Of a stretch of DNA of 14,580 nucleotides, positions 1 through 9,193 are shown one piece after another. Origin of the DNA: Leptospira ainazelensis (GTDB lineage: Bacteria; Spirochaetota; Leptospiria; Leptospirales; Leptospiraceae); assembly GCF_016918785.1 (NCBI RefSeq), contig NZ_JAFFPT010000017.1:1-14580 (forward strand), written 5' to 3'. How positions within the stretch are numbered: position 1 is the first letter of the stretch; each line of letters begins with the position of its first letter. The translations under genes and the position numbers were made by a program. The notes beneath the pieces were generated by a model that was not told the DNA's origin, did not search any database, and saw only the letters and a list, made by a program, of their open reading frames with translations.

Positions 1-164
1 TTCCCGTCTGGGTCTATCTTGGTTACTTCGGAGCTCACAACTTTGACACTCTTCTGAGTTGGGTTCATCAAGGTCAGCTAACGGTCTTTGGGCTTTTAGG
101 CGCAGTCATTTTATTCTTTGGAATCTCTTATTGGATCCGAAAGAAACGATCGGTGGCTCCTTAA
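1..164 (+). CDS. C-terminal end of a probable DedA-family membrane protein (5' end outside window)
   Basis: An open frame runs in from the left edge (first full codon at base 3) and stops with TAA at 162-164, giving 53 residues. It starts PVWVYLGYFGAHNFD, continues through a hydrophobic helix (about residues 27-45, LTVFGLLGAVILFFGISY) and ends in a basic tail, IRKKRSVAP. An aromatic W-x3-GYF-G segment followed by a last helix and a positively charged cytoplasmic tail is how DedA (SNARE-associated) proteins end. In that family the proteins sit in the inner membrane and several are linked to lipid flipping and envelope homeostasis. The family call rests on the tail alone, so it is tentative; another polytopic membrane protein is possible. 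The next gene begins 45 bases downstream on the same strand. Confidence 0.5.
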   Translation, partial: PVWVYLGYFGAHNFDTLLSWVHQGQLTVFGLLGAVILFFGISYWIRKKRSVAP

Positions 165-209
165 GAATTTCTTTACATCTTTTTGCATTCGGCTATTGTT
201 TGACCAGTT

Positions 210-760
<551 letters not shown>

Positions 761-764
<4 letters not shown>

Positions 765-1258
765 AACGTCTTTCTATTTTATTTCTTCTTCCGGTAGTAT
801 CTCTTCTTTTCGGGTGCCCCCATTATTCTACCACAAGACTGATTTCCACACCTCCGACCTTGATCAGCGTCGTGCCGATCGCAACCGGTTACGAACTCAG
901 GATGAGAGCGGGAAACCCCGAACTTCTTTTTAGCGGCTACCGCCTTTTTGTGGGAAACACTGAAAACGAATCTCGATTTCCTTCGGACTTGAACTCGGGG
1001 ACCGATTGTGTCGGCGGCGTCTTAAATCTGATACCGAACCAGCCTCTCGAATATTCGATCGAATTAAGCACAAACAGCGGACCTCTCGCGACCCCCGCAA
1101 CCGGGGAAAACACAAATCGAATCTGCAAGATGAGCGTGACCGTCACTTCGGGACAATACCTTACTCTACGCTCCGAGGTTCTCGTAATCAGCATCACGAA
1201 CGGAGCTACTTCCGGGTTCGTGTTTTCGATGCCGTCCAACTCGCTTAGGGTTCCTTAA
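761..1258 (+). CDS. Putative lipoprotein, function unknown (TTG start)
   Basis: The frame is open from 653, but the TTG at 761 gives a textbook lipoprotein start: basic MKR, a hydrophobic core, and the lipobox LFGC with the lipidated cysteine at residue 19. A GGGAG at 745-749 lies 11 bases upstream and could serve as ribosome binding site. The TTG overlaps the TGA of the HNH gene, which suggests translational coupling. The mature protein is about 147 residues, rich in Ser, Thr and Asn, with a beta-like composition and two further cysteines (in GTDCVGG and NRICKM) that could form a disulfide. I recognise no domain. The 3' end overlaps the convergent J-domain gene by 14 bases. Expected location is the inner or outer membrane, anchored by lipid. 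A start at 653 would bury the signal peptide and is rejected. Confidence 0.75.
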
Positions 1259-1748
1259 ACCAAACCTCGATTTTTTGAAGAGTGTTTTTTGCGTCCGCGA
1301 TCCAGATACTCTGCGGAAAAGATCGGACCAATTCTTCAAAGTGAGACTTTGAGCTTAACAAGGAGTTTCTCAACTTACGGAGCGCCGGATTCTCCTCGCC
1401 TTTTAAGAAGATCGGGTTTCCATCCGTGATTTTATAGTATTCGTGAATCGCAAAATCGTAAGAATCACGGGCGAGTTTGTAAATATCATAGTCCGATTTC
1501 TGGAAATTCGCATCGGATGAATGAGAAACTACATTCTCTTTTTGGAATGTTTCTTTTTCGAGATAAGAATAAAGAACGTCCCTGTATTCGATCAATTCCT
1601 TAAAAAGAGAATCGTTGGAGAATTCTCCCGTATCCGGATGGTATTTTTTCGAAAGAAGATAAAAACGACTTTTGAGTTCTTCTTCCGAAAACCCCGGTTC
1701 CAAACCCAGAAACTCAAGGGCTCTTTCTAACAGGTCCCCGTTTTCCAA
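1245..1748 (-). CDS. J-domain (DnaJ-like) protein
   Basis: A 167-residue protein whose N-terminal 60 or so residues form a J domain: the LGLEPGFSEEELKSRFYLLSKKYHPD stretch places the HPD tripeptide at residues 37-39, the signature that stimulates Hsp70 ATPase. There is no Gly/Phe-rich region, no zinc finger and no C-terminal DnaJ substrate domain, so this is a specialised type III J protein rather than DnaJ itself. The rest is a helical, charged region (about residues 85-160) that may bind a specific client. The start is a TTG at 1748-1746 lying inside the end of the preceding gene, with a 22-base overlap and no good ribosome binding site of its own, which suggests translational coupling to the fliS-linked cluster. 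Its 3' end overlaps the convergent lipoprotein gene. Confidence 0.85.
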   Translation of the reverse strand: MENGDLLERALEFLGLEPGFSEEELKSRFYLLSKKYHPDTGEFSNDSLFKELIEYRDVLYSYLEKETFQKENVVSHSSDANFQKSDYDIYKLARDSYDFAIHEYYKITDGNPIFLKGEENPALRKLRNSLLSSKSHFEELVRSFPQSIWIADAKNTLQKIEVWFKEP

Positions 1749-2152
1749 TAGTCTTGTCTGAGATAAAGATGACGTTTGAGCTGGATCTGAACCTGAGCGA
1801 CGTTCAATTCTTTTTGATATTCTTTTAAAATTTCTTTCATTCTTTCTTCCACTTGAGAATGAAGAAGTCTGGATTCTTCCAATTTTTGAAACAACGTTTC
1901 CGTAATTTCTATAAGTTCTAAATTCTGAGGAACACCCTCTTCCAATTTTTCTATCTTACGGTCGAGGGAACAGAGTTTGTCAACGAGTTTGAGGTTGGAA
2001 TCTTCGATCTTGGCGCCCGTCTCTCCGTCTCCAAAACCGAAAACTTCCAGTTGACGTTTTTGATTTTGGATCAATTCGTCCAAAAGAAGAATTTTTTCTC
2101 CAAAGAGGACTACAAGGTCCGAACCGTTTTGTTGGAAATCAGCCGAAGACAA
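1727..2152 (-). CDS. Coiled-coil protein downstream of fliS, possible flagellar chaperone
   Basis: A 141-residue, strongly charged, Leu/Glu/Lys-rich protein predicted from composition to be almost wholly helical coiled coil (about residues 20-125), with no signal peptide or membrane segment. It begins with TTG at 2152-2150; the AAGGAT at 2163-2158 (minus-strand sense), five bases upstream, supports that start. It begins three bases after the fliS stop. Size, helical nature and position after fliS resemble FliT- or FlgN-type flagellar export chaperones, which are often too divergent to recognise by sequence. The chaperone role is therefore inferred from context, not from a motif. The J-domain gene begins inside its last 22 bases. 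Confidence 0.6.
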   Translation of the reverse strand: MSSADFQQNGSDLVVLFGEKILLLDELIQNQKRQLEVFGFGDGETGAKIEDSNLKLVDKLCSLDRKIEKLEEGVPQNLELIEITETLFQKLEESRLLHSQVEERMKEILKEYQKELNVAQVQIQLKRHLYLRQDYWKTGTC

Positions 2153-2155
2153 ATT

Positions 2156-2919
<764 letters not shown>

Positions 2920-3546
2920 TTGGCAAGTCTGTTTACAAAACCCAGAAAAAAGATCGTATTTTTAGCGTCCGGGAGAGGCTCCAATTTGAAGGCCGTTCTC
3001 GAAAATTTAAAAAAAGGGAAAATCGCAGGCACTGGAATTTCACTTCTCACGGACAATCCCGGTTGTAAGGCCTTAGAGATTTCCAAAGAATTCGGTCTTC
3101 CCGCACAAGTCTTGGATTTCAAATCCTTTGAAGACAAATCCGCGTATCACAAGGCCCTCTTGGATCGATTGCTCGAACTAAAACCCGATCTTATCGTCAC
3201 AGCCGGATATATGAGAATTCTAAAACCGGAAATTATCAGTGCCTTTCCTCATCGAATCATTAACATTCACCCGTCTCTTTTGCCTGCATTTCCCGGACTG
3301 GGCGCGCAAAAACAAGCCTTTGAGTATGGAGTCAAAATCGCCGGTTGTACCGCTCATTTTGTGGACGAAGGTGTCGACTCTGGACCTGTGATTTTACAAG
3401 GAGTTGTGAAAATCAAGGAAGGAATGTCGGAAAGAGATTTGACTCTAGAGATTCTCAAAGAGGAACATAAAATCCTGCCACTCGCGGTTCAGTATTTTTG
3501 CGAGGATCGGCTAAAGATCCAAAATAGAAAGGTCAGCATTCAATAG
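2920..3546 (+). CDS. purN: Phosphoribosylglycinamide formyltransferase (GAR transformylase)
   Basis: A 208-residue enzyme that transfers the formyl group of 10-formyltetrahydrofolate to GAR, the third step of purine synthesis, in the cytoplasm. Visible hallmarks are the phosphate-binding LASGRGSNL near residues 15-23, the catalytic N115 and H117 in INIHPSLLPAFPG, and D153 in VDSGPVI, matching the Asn-His-Asp set of PurN enzymes. The C-terminal EILKEEHKILPLAV is also typical. The usual H-A-H after PG is replaced by GLGAQ, a tolerable variation. Length matches the family. The start is a TTG at 2920, the first good candidate after an in-frame TGA at 2896, with GGA at 2907-2909 as a weak ribosome binding site. 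purH follows after three bases, so the two are co-translated. Confidence 0.95.
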   Translation: MASLFTKPRKKIVFLASGRGSNLKAVLENLKKGKIAGTGISLLTDNPGCKALEISKEFGLPAQVLDFKSFEDKSAYHKALLDRLLELKPDLIVTAGYMRILKPEIISAFPHRIINIHPSLLPAFPGLGAQKQAFEYGVKIAGCTAHFVDEGVDSGPVILQGVVKIKEGMSERDLTLEILKEEHKILPLAVQYFCEDRLKIQNRKVSIQ

Positions 3547-3549
3547 ACA

Positions 3550-5085
3550 ATGATACAAATCAAAAGAGCCCTGATTTCGGTCAGCGACAAATCCGGTTTA
3601 GTCGAGTTCGCACAATTCTTAAATCAAAACGGAGTGGAGATCATTTCCACAGGCGGAACTCTCAAACTTCTCAAAGAAAAAGGAATCAACGCGATTGCGA
3701 TCGACGATTACACGGGATTTCCGGAAATCCTAGACGGAAGGGTCAAAACCTTACATCCGAAAGTCCACGGCGGACTTTTAGGAGTCATTTCGAATCCGGC
3801 TCACAAACAAAAGATGGAAGAGCTGAAAATTCCTAAGATCGATTTGGTCGTAGTGAACTTATATCCGTTTTTAAAAACGGTTTCCAAACCCGGAGTTCTT
3901 TTGGAAGAAGCGATCGAGAACATCGATATCGGCGGGCCGTCGATGATCCGAAGCGGCGCGAAGAATTACAAACATACGTTAGTCCTCACAGATCCGAACG
4001 ATTATTCCGAAGTACAATCCTTGATCTCTTCCGGTGGGATCTCGGAAGATGTTTCAGCGAAGTTTATGAGAAAGGCTTTTTCTCATACGGCGATGTATGA
4101 CACCGCGATCTCTTCCTGGTTTAACAGACAGGCGGGTGATACATTTCCGGACGTTCTCAATCTTTCTTTTCTTAAAAAACAAAAACTCAGATACGGGGAA
4201 AACCCGCACCAAGCAGCCGCTTTTTACGAACCTCTTTTTACAAAGAGCGATTTTTCTCCCTTACAAGGAAAGGAATTGTCGTTTAACAATATGTTGGACT
4301 TCGACGCGGCCTTTCACATCTCGAGTCTTCTTCCAGAAAACACCGTCTGTATCATCAAACATCTCAACCCTTGCGGAATCGCGTATGCGGACGATCCTCT
4401 AGAAGCCTATCAACTCGCGAGAAGAACGGATCCGATCTCTGCGTTCGGCGGCGTAATCGGAATCAAGGGACTCGTAAGCGGAGAATTGGCAACGGTCATC
4501 ACCGAGAATTTTGTGGAAGGTGTGATCGCACAAAAGTTTACTCCGGAAGCGCTCGATATTTTTTCGAAGAAGCCGAACATTCGTCTCATCGAAATCGAAG
4601 ACTTCAAAGAAGCCTTGGACGAACTCGATCTTAGACCGATCCATCACGGACTTCTCATACAAGACAGAGATTATACGACGATCACCGAAAAGGATCTGAA
4701 AATCGTTAGTAAAAAACAACCGACTCCGGAAGATATTCGAGGTTTGATGTTTGCTTGGTCCTGTGTACGGTTTATCAAATCCAACGCGATCGTTTATACG
4801 GAAGAAAACGCGACGCTCGGAATCGGCGCGGGTCAGATGTCAAGAGTCGACTCGGTTCAATTGGGCGCGAACAAAGCGTTAAACGTTGGACTTTCCGTTG
4901 TGGGTTCTTATGTTGCCAGCGACGCATTCTTTCCGTTCCGAGATGGAATCGACGCGCTCGCAAAAGCGGGAGCCAAGGCCATCATCCAACCCGGAGGTTC
5001 CGTACGGGATCCGGAGGTGATCCAAGCGGCGGACGAACACGGATTGATTATGGTTTTTACAGGCATGAGGCACTTCAGACACTGA
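3550..5085 (+). CDS. purH: Bifunctional AICAR transformylase / IMP cyclohydrolase
   Basis: A full-length 511-residue PurH, carrying out the last two steps of IMP synthesis: formylation of AICAR with 10-formyltetrahydrofolate, then ring closure. The N-terminal IMP cyclohydrolase domain (about residues 1-195) shows [15 protein letters not shown] (32-37), [13 protein letters not shown] (63-75) and [14 protein letters not shown] (126-139). The AICAR transformylase domain begins around LRYGENPHQ (213-221) and has the catalytic Lys-His pair K270-H271 in IIKHLNPCG, plus [10 protein letters not shown] and the C-terminal FPFRDGID and QPGGSVRD motifs. Nothing is missing. It lies three bases after purN and one base before the next gene, so it sits in the middle of an operon. 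Confidence 0.97.
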   Translation: MIQIKRALISVSDKSGLVEFAQFLNQNGVEIISTGGTLKLLKEKGINAIAIDDYTGFPEILDGRVKTLHPKVHGGLLGVISNPAHKQKMEELKIPKIDLVVVNLYPFLKTVSKPGVLLEEAIENIDIGGPSMIRSGAKNYKHTLVLTDPNDYSEVQSLISSGGISEDVSAKFMRKAFSHTAMYDTAISSWFNRQAGDTFPDVLNLSFLKKQKLRYGENPHQAAAFYEPLFTKSDFSPLQGKELSFNNMLDFDAAFHISSLLPENTVCIIKHLNPCGIAYADDPLEAYQLARRTDPISAFGGVIGIKGLVSGELATVITENFVEGVIAQKFTPEALDIFSKKPNIRLIEIEDFKEALDELDLRPIHHGLLIQDRDYTTITEKDLKIVSKKQPTPEDIRGLMFAWSCVRFIKSNAIVYTEENATLGIGAGQMSRVDSVQLGANKALNVGLSVVGSYVASDAFFPFRDGIDALAKAGAKAIIQPGGSVRDPEVIQAADEHGLIMVFTGMRHFRH

Positions 5086-5086
5086 T

Positions 5087-5713
5087 ATGGAATTCCTACT
5101 CTATCTCATCTTTTTCGGATTCGTTTCGAGCGTTCTAGTTCTTGTGAGCTATTACTTCAAACTTCTGTTTCTTTCGGGAAGGGACTCCTTTGAAAGAATG
5201 GAACTTGTGGACTGGATCCGAATTCTTCCGGAAGAATTACTCAAACTTTTGGAATCCGGAGGAAGTCTTCAATACGGAGCGATTGCATTTTTTATTTCCG
5301 CCTTTGTTTCGTATCTGTGGACCTTGATGGGAGGAATCATCGGAGCTCCTCATTATTCGGACGCATTTGGAAACTATTTCTTTCTTTCGTTTTTACTTCC
5401 GGTCACTCTTTTTACAACCTACGGTGTTTTGGTGGAACTGATTTTGAAGGATCTTCCATCCACAAGTCCCAATCACTTTTTGGTTCGTTTTTTTGAACAA
5501 GAGGTTCCGGTACTCAGCGGTTGTTCGATTTCGGTGATCGCGTCGAATCTCGCGGTCTACGGACTTTTTCATGAAATCCCGTTCTTATTCGTTCTTCCGA
5601 ATGTTGGAATCATCGCGATTCTCCTGATCCTCCGCTGGAATGGAAAGGTAAAGATCGGGGGAATTCATTTCTCCGGCCCGAAAAAGCCTTCCTATGAGGA
5701 AGATTCTGAATAA
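5087..5713 (+). CDS. Conserved-looking integral membrane protein, function unknown
   Basis: A 208-residue protein with about five hydrophobic segments (near residues 1-30, 64-86, 97-120, 143-161 and 165-183), separated by short polar loops and closed by a charged, Lys/Glu-containing C-terminal tail. The general look is that of small Yip1-like polytopic proteins, but I see no motif that fixes a family. The ATG lies one base after the purH stop, so its translation is probably coupled to purH. That is positional linkage, not evidence for a role in purine metabolism. Codon use looks like that of its neighbours and there is no sign of damage. Confidence 0.72.
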   Translation: MEFLLYLIFFGFVSSVLVLVSYYFKLLFLSGRDSFERMELVDWIRILPEELLKLLESGGSLQYGAIAFFISAFVSYLWTLMGGIIGAPHYSDAFGNYFFLSFLLPVTLFTTYGVLVELILKDLPSTSPNHFLVRFFEQEVPVLSGCSISVIASNLAVYGLFHEIPFLFVLPNVGIIAILLILRWNGKVKIGGIHFSGPKKPSYEEDSE

Positions 5714-5743
5714 GTTTCGAAAAAAACTGCCGATAGTTAGAAT

Positions 5744-6469
5744 ATGAGAATCCTCGTTCTTCTCCTCACTTTTAGTTTCACACCTGCGGTTTTGTTCGCG
5801 CAATTGCCGGACGAAACTTCGAATCCAAGACAACCGTCAAATAACCAGCAACAAGCTCTCAATCTTCTGGAAGGTTTTGCCGAGTCCTCTTGGGGAGAAA
5901 GTTACGCCAATCTTCGTGAAAAATTCTTATCGCTTTCCACAAATCCGCAGAACGACGAAAAGGTGGAGATCGTTTTCGAGGATAAGGAAAAGACACTTCT
6001 GATTCGAAGAAACGGAATTCTTTATTCTTATCGTTTTTATTCCACTCCCAAGATCGTTTTGGATTCCAGACCCAAGGGTCAATTCGCAAACCCAACCGTG
6101 GAAAACAAATCCGAGATGGAAGAAGGAACTCATTCGGCTCCGGGAGTTTTATTTTCAGTCGGAGTTTTGTTTCGTTATCTTCCCGGAAAGGAAGTGCAGC
6201 AAAAACTAGAACAGAAATACGGAAAGCCAAAAAAAGAAGCCTTAGCCGAAAACAAAATCGGCGGCGCCGTTCTCTGGGAAAAAACCGATGAAAAACAATC
6301 CCCTCCCAAGGGCGGTTTTATCGTCCAGTGGAAAGAGGCTTATAAAAAAATGCCATTTACGAGAAGAGTCGATTATTTCAGTTCTTCGATCAAATTCCAA
6401 ATCGAAAAAGAATACAAAGAATTCTTCAGCGCCGAAGAAATCAAAACACTTCGAGATTTGATTCCATAA
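5744..6469 (+). CDS. Exported protein of unknown function
   Basis: A 241-residue protein with a signal peptide: MRILVLLLTFSFTPAVLFA followed by QLPDE, with likely signal peptidase I cleavage after A19. A Gln/Asn-rich linker (about 25-40) comes next, then a soluble domain with ESSWGESYANLREKF near residues 47-61 and a second block, EQKYGKPKKE, around 160. The pattern of a short domain asking how much a residual changes between K-YG-P blocks recalls exported spirochaete proteins, but I cannot name a family. There is no cysteine at the cleavage site, so it is not a lipoprotein; a periplasmic location is expected. It lies 30 bases after the membrane-protein gene and is probably the last gene of the purN-purH operon. 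An inverted repeat overlaps its stop. Confidence 0.72.
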   Translation: MRILVLLLTFSFTPAVLFAQLPDETSNPRQPSNNQQQALNLLEGFAESSWGESYANLREKFLSLSTNPQNDEKVEIVFEDKEKTLLIRRNGILYSYRFYSTPKIVLDSRPKGQFANPTVENKSEMEEGTHSAPGVLFSVGVLFRYLPGKEVQQKLEQKYGKPKKEALAENKIGGAVLWEKTDEKQSPPKGGFIVQWKEAYKKMPFTRRVDYFSSSIKFQIEKEYKEFFSAEEIKTLRDLIP

Positions 6470-6498
6470 CTTCGCGATCCATAAAAAGCGAAGTTATG
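6465..6498 (+). terminator. Perfect inverted repeat over the stop codon, possible terminator
   Basis: CATAACTTCGC (6465-6475) and GCGAAGTTATG (6488-6498) form a perfect 11-bp stem with a 12-base loop. The left arm contains the TAA stop of the preceding gene. There is no T-run on the + side, so if it ends transcription it is not a classical intrinsic terminator; it could instead stabilise the 3' end of the operon message or be the edge of a repeat. Confidence 0.4.
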
Positions 6499-6825
6499 AG
6501 TTCAGGAAGCGAAGCGGCCATACTCCGCGATCCAACAAATGTAAATCCGCGCGAAAGAAGAGAAAGTTTCAAAATTCCTTCCTTACATCCTGTTTGATTT
6601 TTATCGAAGGTCAAAACAGGAGCGCGAATCAATTCGCGGCGTAGGATTGAGAACGAAAGAGAAATACGTTCCCGTTGAATGATCAACGATTTACCAAATC
6701 GCAAGGACTCCGATCGATCTAATTCGACACCCATCCAAAAAACCGTTTTCTAAAAGAAGGGATTCCCCAAAAATTCTATTGACCCCGCAACGCGATCCGT
6801 AGAGAGCCGTTGCGTTTCTTAAAAG
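6499..6825. other. Noncoding region with palindromes and short repeats
   Basis: No convincing gene is seen. The stretch holds a perfect palindrome at 6623-6638 (CGCGAAT, CA, ATTCGCG) and a further copy of CGCGATCCA (6526-6534; also at 6473-6481, and with one change at 6791-6799). A terminator-like stem lies at 6786-6814 (CGCAACG, 15-base loop, CGTTGCG, then TTTCTT). A minus-strand open frame (6734-6441) covers most of it but runs into the preceding gene and lacks any domain. I suspect an old, dispersed Leptospira intergenic repeat, but this is from memory of similar sequences only. Confidence 0.4.
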
Positions 6826-6879
6826 AATAGTATTCTCATTAAAATACTATTGACCCTAACCTACCTTTCCCACCATGCT
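6826..6879 (+). promoter_or_regulatory. Palindrome plus promoter-like block before the transaldolase gene
   Basis: AATAGTATT (6826-6834) and AATACTATT (6843-6851) form a perfect 9-bp inverted repeat with an 8-base centre, the size of a dimeric repressor's operator. Its right arm runs into TTGACC (6850-6855), a good -35 box; the best -10 at 18-base spacing is CATGCT (6874-6879), which is poor. The operator and promoter reading is an inference from position and symmetry. Confidence 0.35.
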
Positions 6880-6909
6880 CTAAGCACATATTTTAGAGGA
6901 GCCTTATCA

Positions 6910-7554
6910 ATGGAATTATATCTGGATACAGCCAACATCGATGAAATCAAAGAGATCGCGTCCTACGGTCTTGTGGACGGAGTTACGACCAATCCTTCCA
7001 TCATCGCAAAGTCCGGAAGAAACTTTAAAGAAGTCATCAAGGAAATCTGCGCGATCGTTCCCGGTCCTGTGAGCGCCGAAGTCCTTTCCACAAAGTTCGA
7101 TGGAATGTTAAAGGAAGCTCTGGAACTCGTGGAGATCGCTGAAAACGTTGTCGTAAAAGTACCCTTAATTCCGGAAGGTCTCAAGACCGTCGTCGAACTC
7201 ACAAAAAGGAACATTCCTACAAACGTGACTCTTTGTTTTTCGGCGCCGCAGGCATTGCTTGCCGCAAAAGCCGGAGCTACTTTTATTTCTCCTTTTATCG
7301 GAAGAGTTGATGATACGAGTTGGGATGGAATGGAACTGATCACCGAAATCAGGGAGATCTACGACAATTACGGCTATGACACGAGAATTCTCGCCGCCTC
7401 GATTCGCGGACCTATGCATTTAAAGGAATCGGCTCTGAGAGGAGCGGACTGTGCGACCATGCCTCACTCGGCATTTCTACAACTTTTCAAACATCCCCTC
7501 ACCGATATCGGTTTGGAAAAATTCTTAGAAGACGCCAAAAAGTTGAAGTGGTGA
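6910..7554 (+). CDS. Transaldolase, small (MipB/TalC) type
   Basis: A 214-residue TIM-barrel enzyme of the short transaldolase family, moving a dihydroxyacetone unit between sugar phosphates in the non-oxidative pentose phosphate pathway. It shows [13 protein letters not shown] at the start (D6), GVTTNPSI (24-31), the Schiff-base lysine K83 in NVVVKVPL, and later [18 protein letters not shown] and AASIRGPMH. Residue 57 is Glu (SAEV), as in true transaldolases; fructose-6-phosphate aldolases have Gln there (FAQV), so transaldolase is the better call. The frame is open from 6850, but the ATG at 6910 has a strong AGAGGAG (6895-6901) eight bases upstream and gives the family N-terminus. It stands alone, with a terminator just after it. 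Confidence 0.93.
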   Translation: MELYLDTANIDEIKEIASYGLVDGVTTNPSIIAKSGRNFKEVIKEICAIVPGPVSAEVLSTKFDGMLKEALELVEIAENVVVKVPLIPEGLKTVVELTKRNIPTNVTLCFSAPQALLAAKAGATFISPFIGRVDDTSWDGMELITEIREIYDNYGYDTRILAASIRGPMHLKESALRGADCATMPHSAFLQLFKHPLTDIGLEKFLEDAKKLKW

Positions 7555-7562
7555 TTTACCGG

Positions 7563-7599
7563 TTCTAAAGTCCTCTGCACGAGGGCTTTAGAATTTTAT
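7563..7599 (+). terminator. Intrinsic terminator of the transaldolase gene
   Basis: TTCTAAAGTCCTC (7563-7575) pairs with GAGGGCTTTAGAA (7581-7593) as a 13-bp stem with one G-T wobble and a 5-base loop (TGCAC). TTTTAT follows. It starts eight bases after the transaldolase stop. This is the clearest rho-independent terminator in the window. Confidence 0.85.
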
Positions 7600-8150
7600 G
7601 AAATTCGAATACAATCCTCGATTCCTCTTTTTCTTTTCTTTAAAAAAAAGTAACGTTCAAATGAACAGAAGCCCGTCTCAATGTGGAAACATTCAGGCCT
7701 ACCAACTTTTGTTCCGACTAACTTTTTAGGTTAAAAAATAATTGCAAACGGACTTCGAGTCCGCTCCCAGTGGAATGCGCTTCTCAAGGGCTACTTTGAA
7801 AAAAGAGTTCTATTGCATTCCAAAAACCGAATGCACTTTTAAGTTTTCAGGTGCTCGAGTGAGTGTTTGTCTCGCTCTCTTAGAAGCAGGACTCTTAGTT
7901 TTACAAAAATGTAGGAACTCTAACAAAACTTAACAAAGGAAGTCTGTTCGAAAGTTTACAAACGGTCAAAGGGGTGTAATCTGTGGGAACTCCAGCGCTT
8001 TTATTTCGAGCTGACTTGAGTGTTGTAAGTGGTTTCCTTTTAGGTTTGGGACAAGTCCTTAGTTTCAAAACTGTTTTTCAAAAAAATTGCAGTCCTGGTT
8101 TGTTTCAAAAAACGATTGAATCTTTGCTAATACGAAACCAATAGTAAAGT
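7600..8150. other. Long intergenic region, noncoding, with local secondary structure
   Basis: About 550 bases between the transaldolase terminator and the convergent DUF1574 gene. The only open frame (7742-7933, TTG start, 63 codons) has no ribosome binding site or recognisable fold, and I do not call it. Structure is concentrated at 7750-7880: GGACT/AGTCC at 7750-7762, GAATGC at 7773-7778 and 7829-7834 competing for GCATTC at 7815-7820, and GAGTGAG/CTCGCTC at 7857-7877. GTAGGAACTC (7911-7920) and GTGGGAACTC (7983-7992) are near-identical direct repeats. I see no tRNA and no promoter pair worth naming. Confidence 0.5.
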
Positions 8151-9185
8151 CTACGGTATTTTCTTAATTCCGTAGTAGTCGTCCATCATCAACTTCATCG
8201 ATTCCAAAAAGCACATGATAGATTGATGCGACGCGTCGTAGAACAAGTTACAGGAAGTCTGAGTATTTAGATCCACGGATACGGCGCCGTATTGTACGGA
8301 AAGATCTTGGATCTTCGGCCACCACGTTTTTTCCATTTCCAATTCATAAAAACGTTTTCGATAAGTGTCATACACTTTCGGCCAGATCAAATAGACTTTT
8401 ACGTCGTTCTCCTTTGCCAATTTAAGAAACTGTTCCACGAAGTAGAATTGGGTTTGTCCCAGGGTAAAAGTAGAAAGATACAAATTTCGAATTCGAACCG
8501 AGTCTTTTTCCAAACGATCCGGATCGTTAACAAAGGAAGTATATGCGAATTGTTCCCCGTGTTTTAAGTTAAGAATTACATAGTCCGTGTTCAGAGCAGG
8601 ATTGTATTCGGATAACTTTCTTTCCTGAAATCTTTTGAAGAATAACTTGAGATCGGGATTAATCCGTCTAACGGCAAACATACGATCTAAGAATAATTTT
8701 TTACGGTCTTCCATGGAAATCTGATCCAAATACTTCAGGATAAATTCGTCGTCAGCTCCGTATTTTAGAAACGGATCGTAATACATTCCTTTTGTATCGT
8801 CGAATCCTTCGGGACTGACCACATAAAAAACCAGTTTCGGTTTGATACCCTGTTTTAAAATCTTTTCAAACCAGTAGAATCCGTAAGCTGGAACTGCTTG
8901 TGGACCTGAAAAATTATAAAGAATCCAATCCTTCTGAAATTTCTTGTCCATTCCGAGCGCGGAATAAGGATAAGCCCTCGAATCCCCAAAAGCCAGTGCA
9001 AGAGAACGATCTTTTAGATCCTTATCCCGAACCATTCTTTCAAACAAGGACTTACGTTGTGTGTAATAGACGGTGTTCCCGGCTTGGATAAAATTCTTCT
9101 GAAAATACTCGATCGTAAAGATTTTATCCAAACAAAAAACAAAGATCAAAAAAAGAACAGGATAATAGATATAAATTCGTTTCAT
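8151..9185 (-). CDS. DUF1574 protein, SGNH-like partner of the MBOAT acyltransferase
   Basis: A 344-residue protein with one N-terminal membrane anchor (about residues 3-25) and a large domain expected outside the cytoplasm. It resembles the DUF1574 family known from Leptospira. GDSR (67-70, in LAFGDSRAYPYSAL) looks like SGNH block I with S69 as nucleophile, and DASH (317-320, in LFYDASHQS) like the block V Asp-x-x-His, so the catalytic triad appears present. It follows an MBOAT gene, the same order as alginate AlgI with AlgJ/X or DltB with DltD, where the SGNH protein hands an acyl group to an exported glycan. I chose the ATG at 9185; a TTG at 9197, overlapping the MBOAT stop, would add four residues. 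Confidence 0.85.
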   Translation of the reverse strand: MKRIYIYYPVLFLIFVFCLDKIFTIEYFQKNFIQAGNTVYYTQRKSLFERMVRDKDLKDRSLALAFGDSRAYPYSALGMDKKFQKDWILYNFSGPQAVPAYGFYWFEKILKQGIKPKLVFYVVSPEGFDDTKGMYYDPFLKYGADDEFILKYLDQISMEDRKKLFLDRMFAVRRINPDLKLFFKRFQERKLSEYNPALNTDYVILNLKHGEQFAYTSFVNDPDRLEKDSVRIRNLYLSTFTLGQTQFYFVEQFLKLAKENDVKVYLIWPKVYDTYRKRFYELEMEKTWWPKIQDLSVQYGAVSVDLNTQTSCNLFYDASHQSIMCFLESMKLMMDDYYGIKKIP

Positions 9186-9193
9186 AGTACCGC

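Noticed and set aside
6441..6734. 97-codon minus open frame after the exported-protein gene
   Set aside because: It overlaps the end of a better-supported gene, has no domain or clear ribosome binding site, and the DNA is full of palindromes; treated as possible repeat DNA.
6850..6909. 20-residue N-terminal extension of the transaldolase
   Set aside because: The internal ATG at 6910 has a strong AGAGGAG and gives the family's normal MELYLDTAN start; the upstream bases look like promoter DNA.
7742..7933. 63-codon + open frame in the long intergenic region
   Set aside because: TTG start without a ribosome binding site, no recognisable fold, and the sequence folds into hairpins instead.
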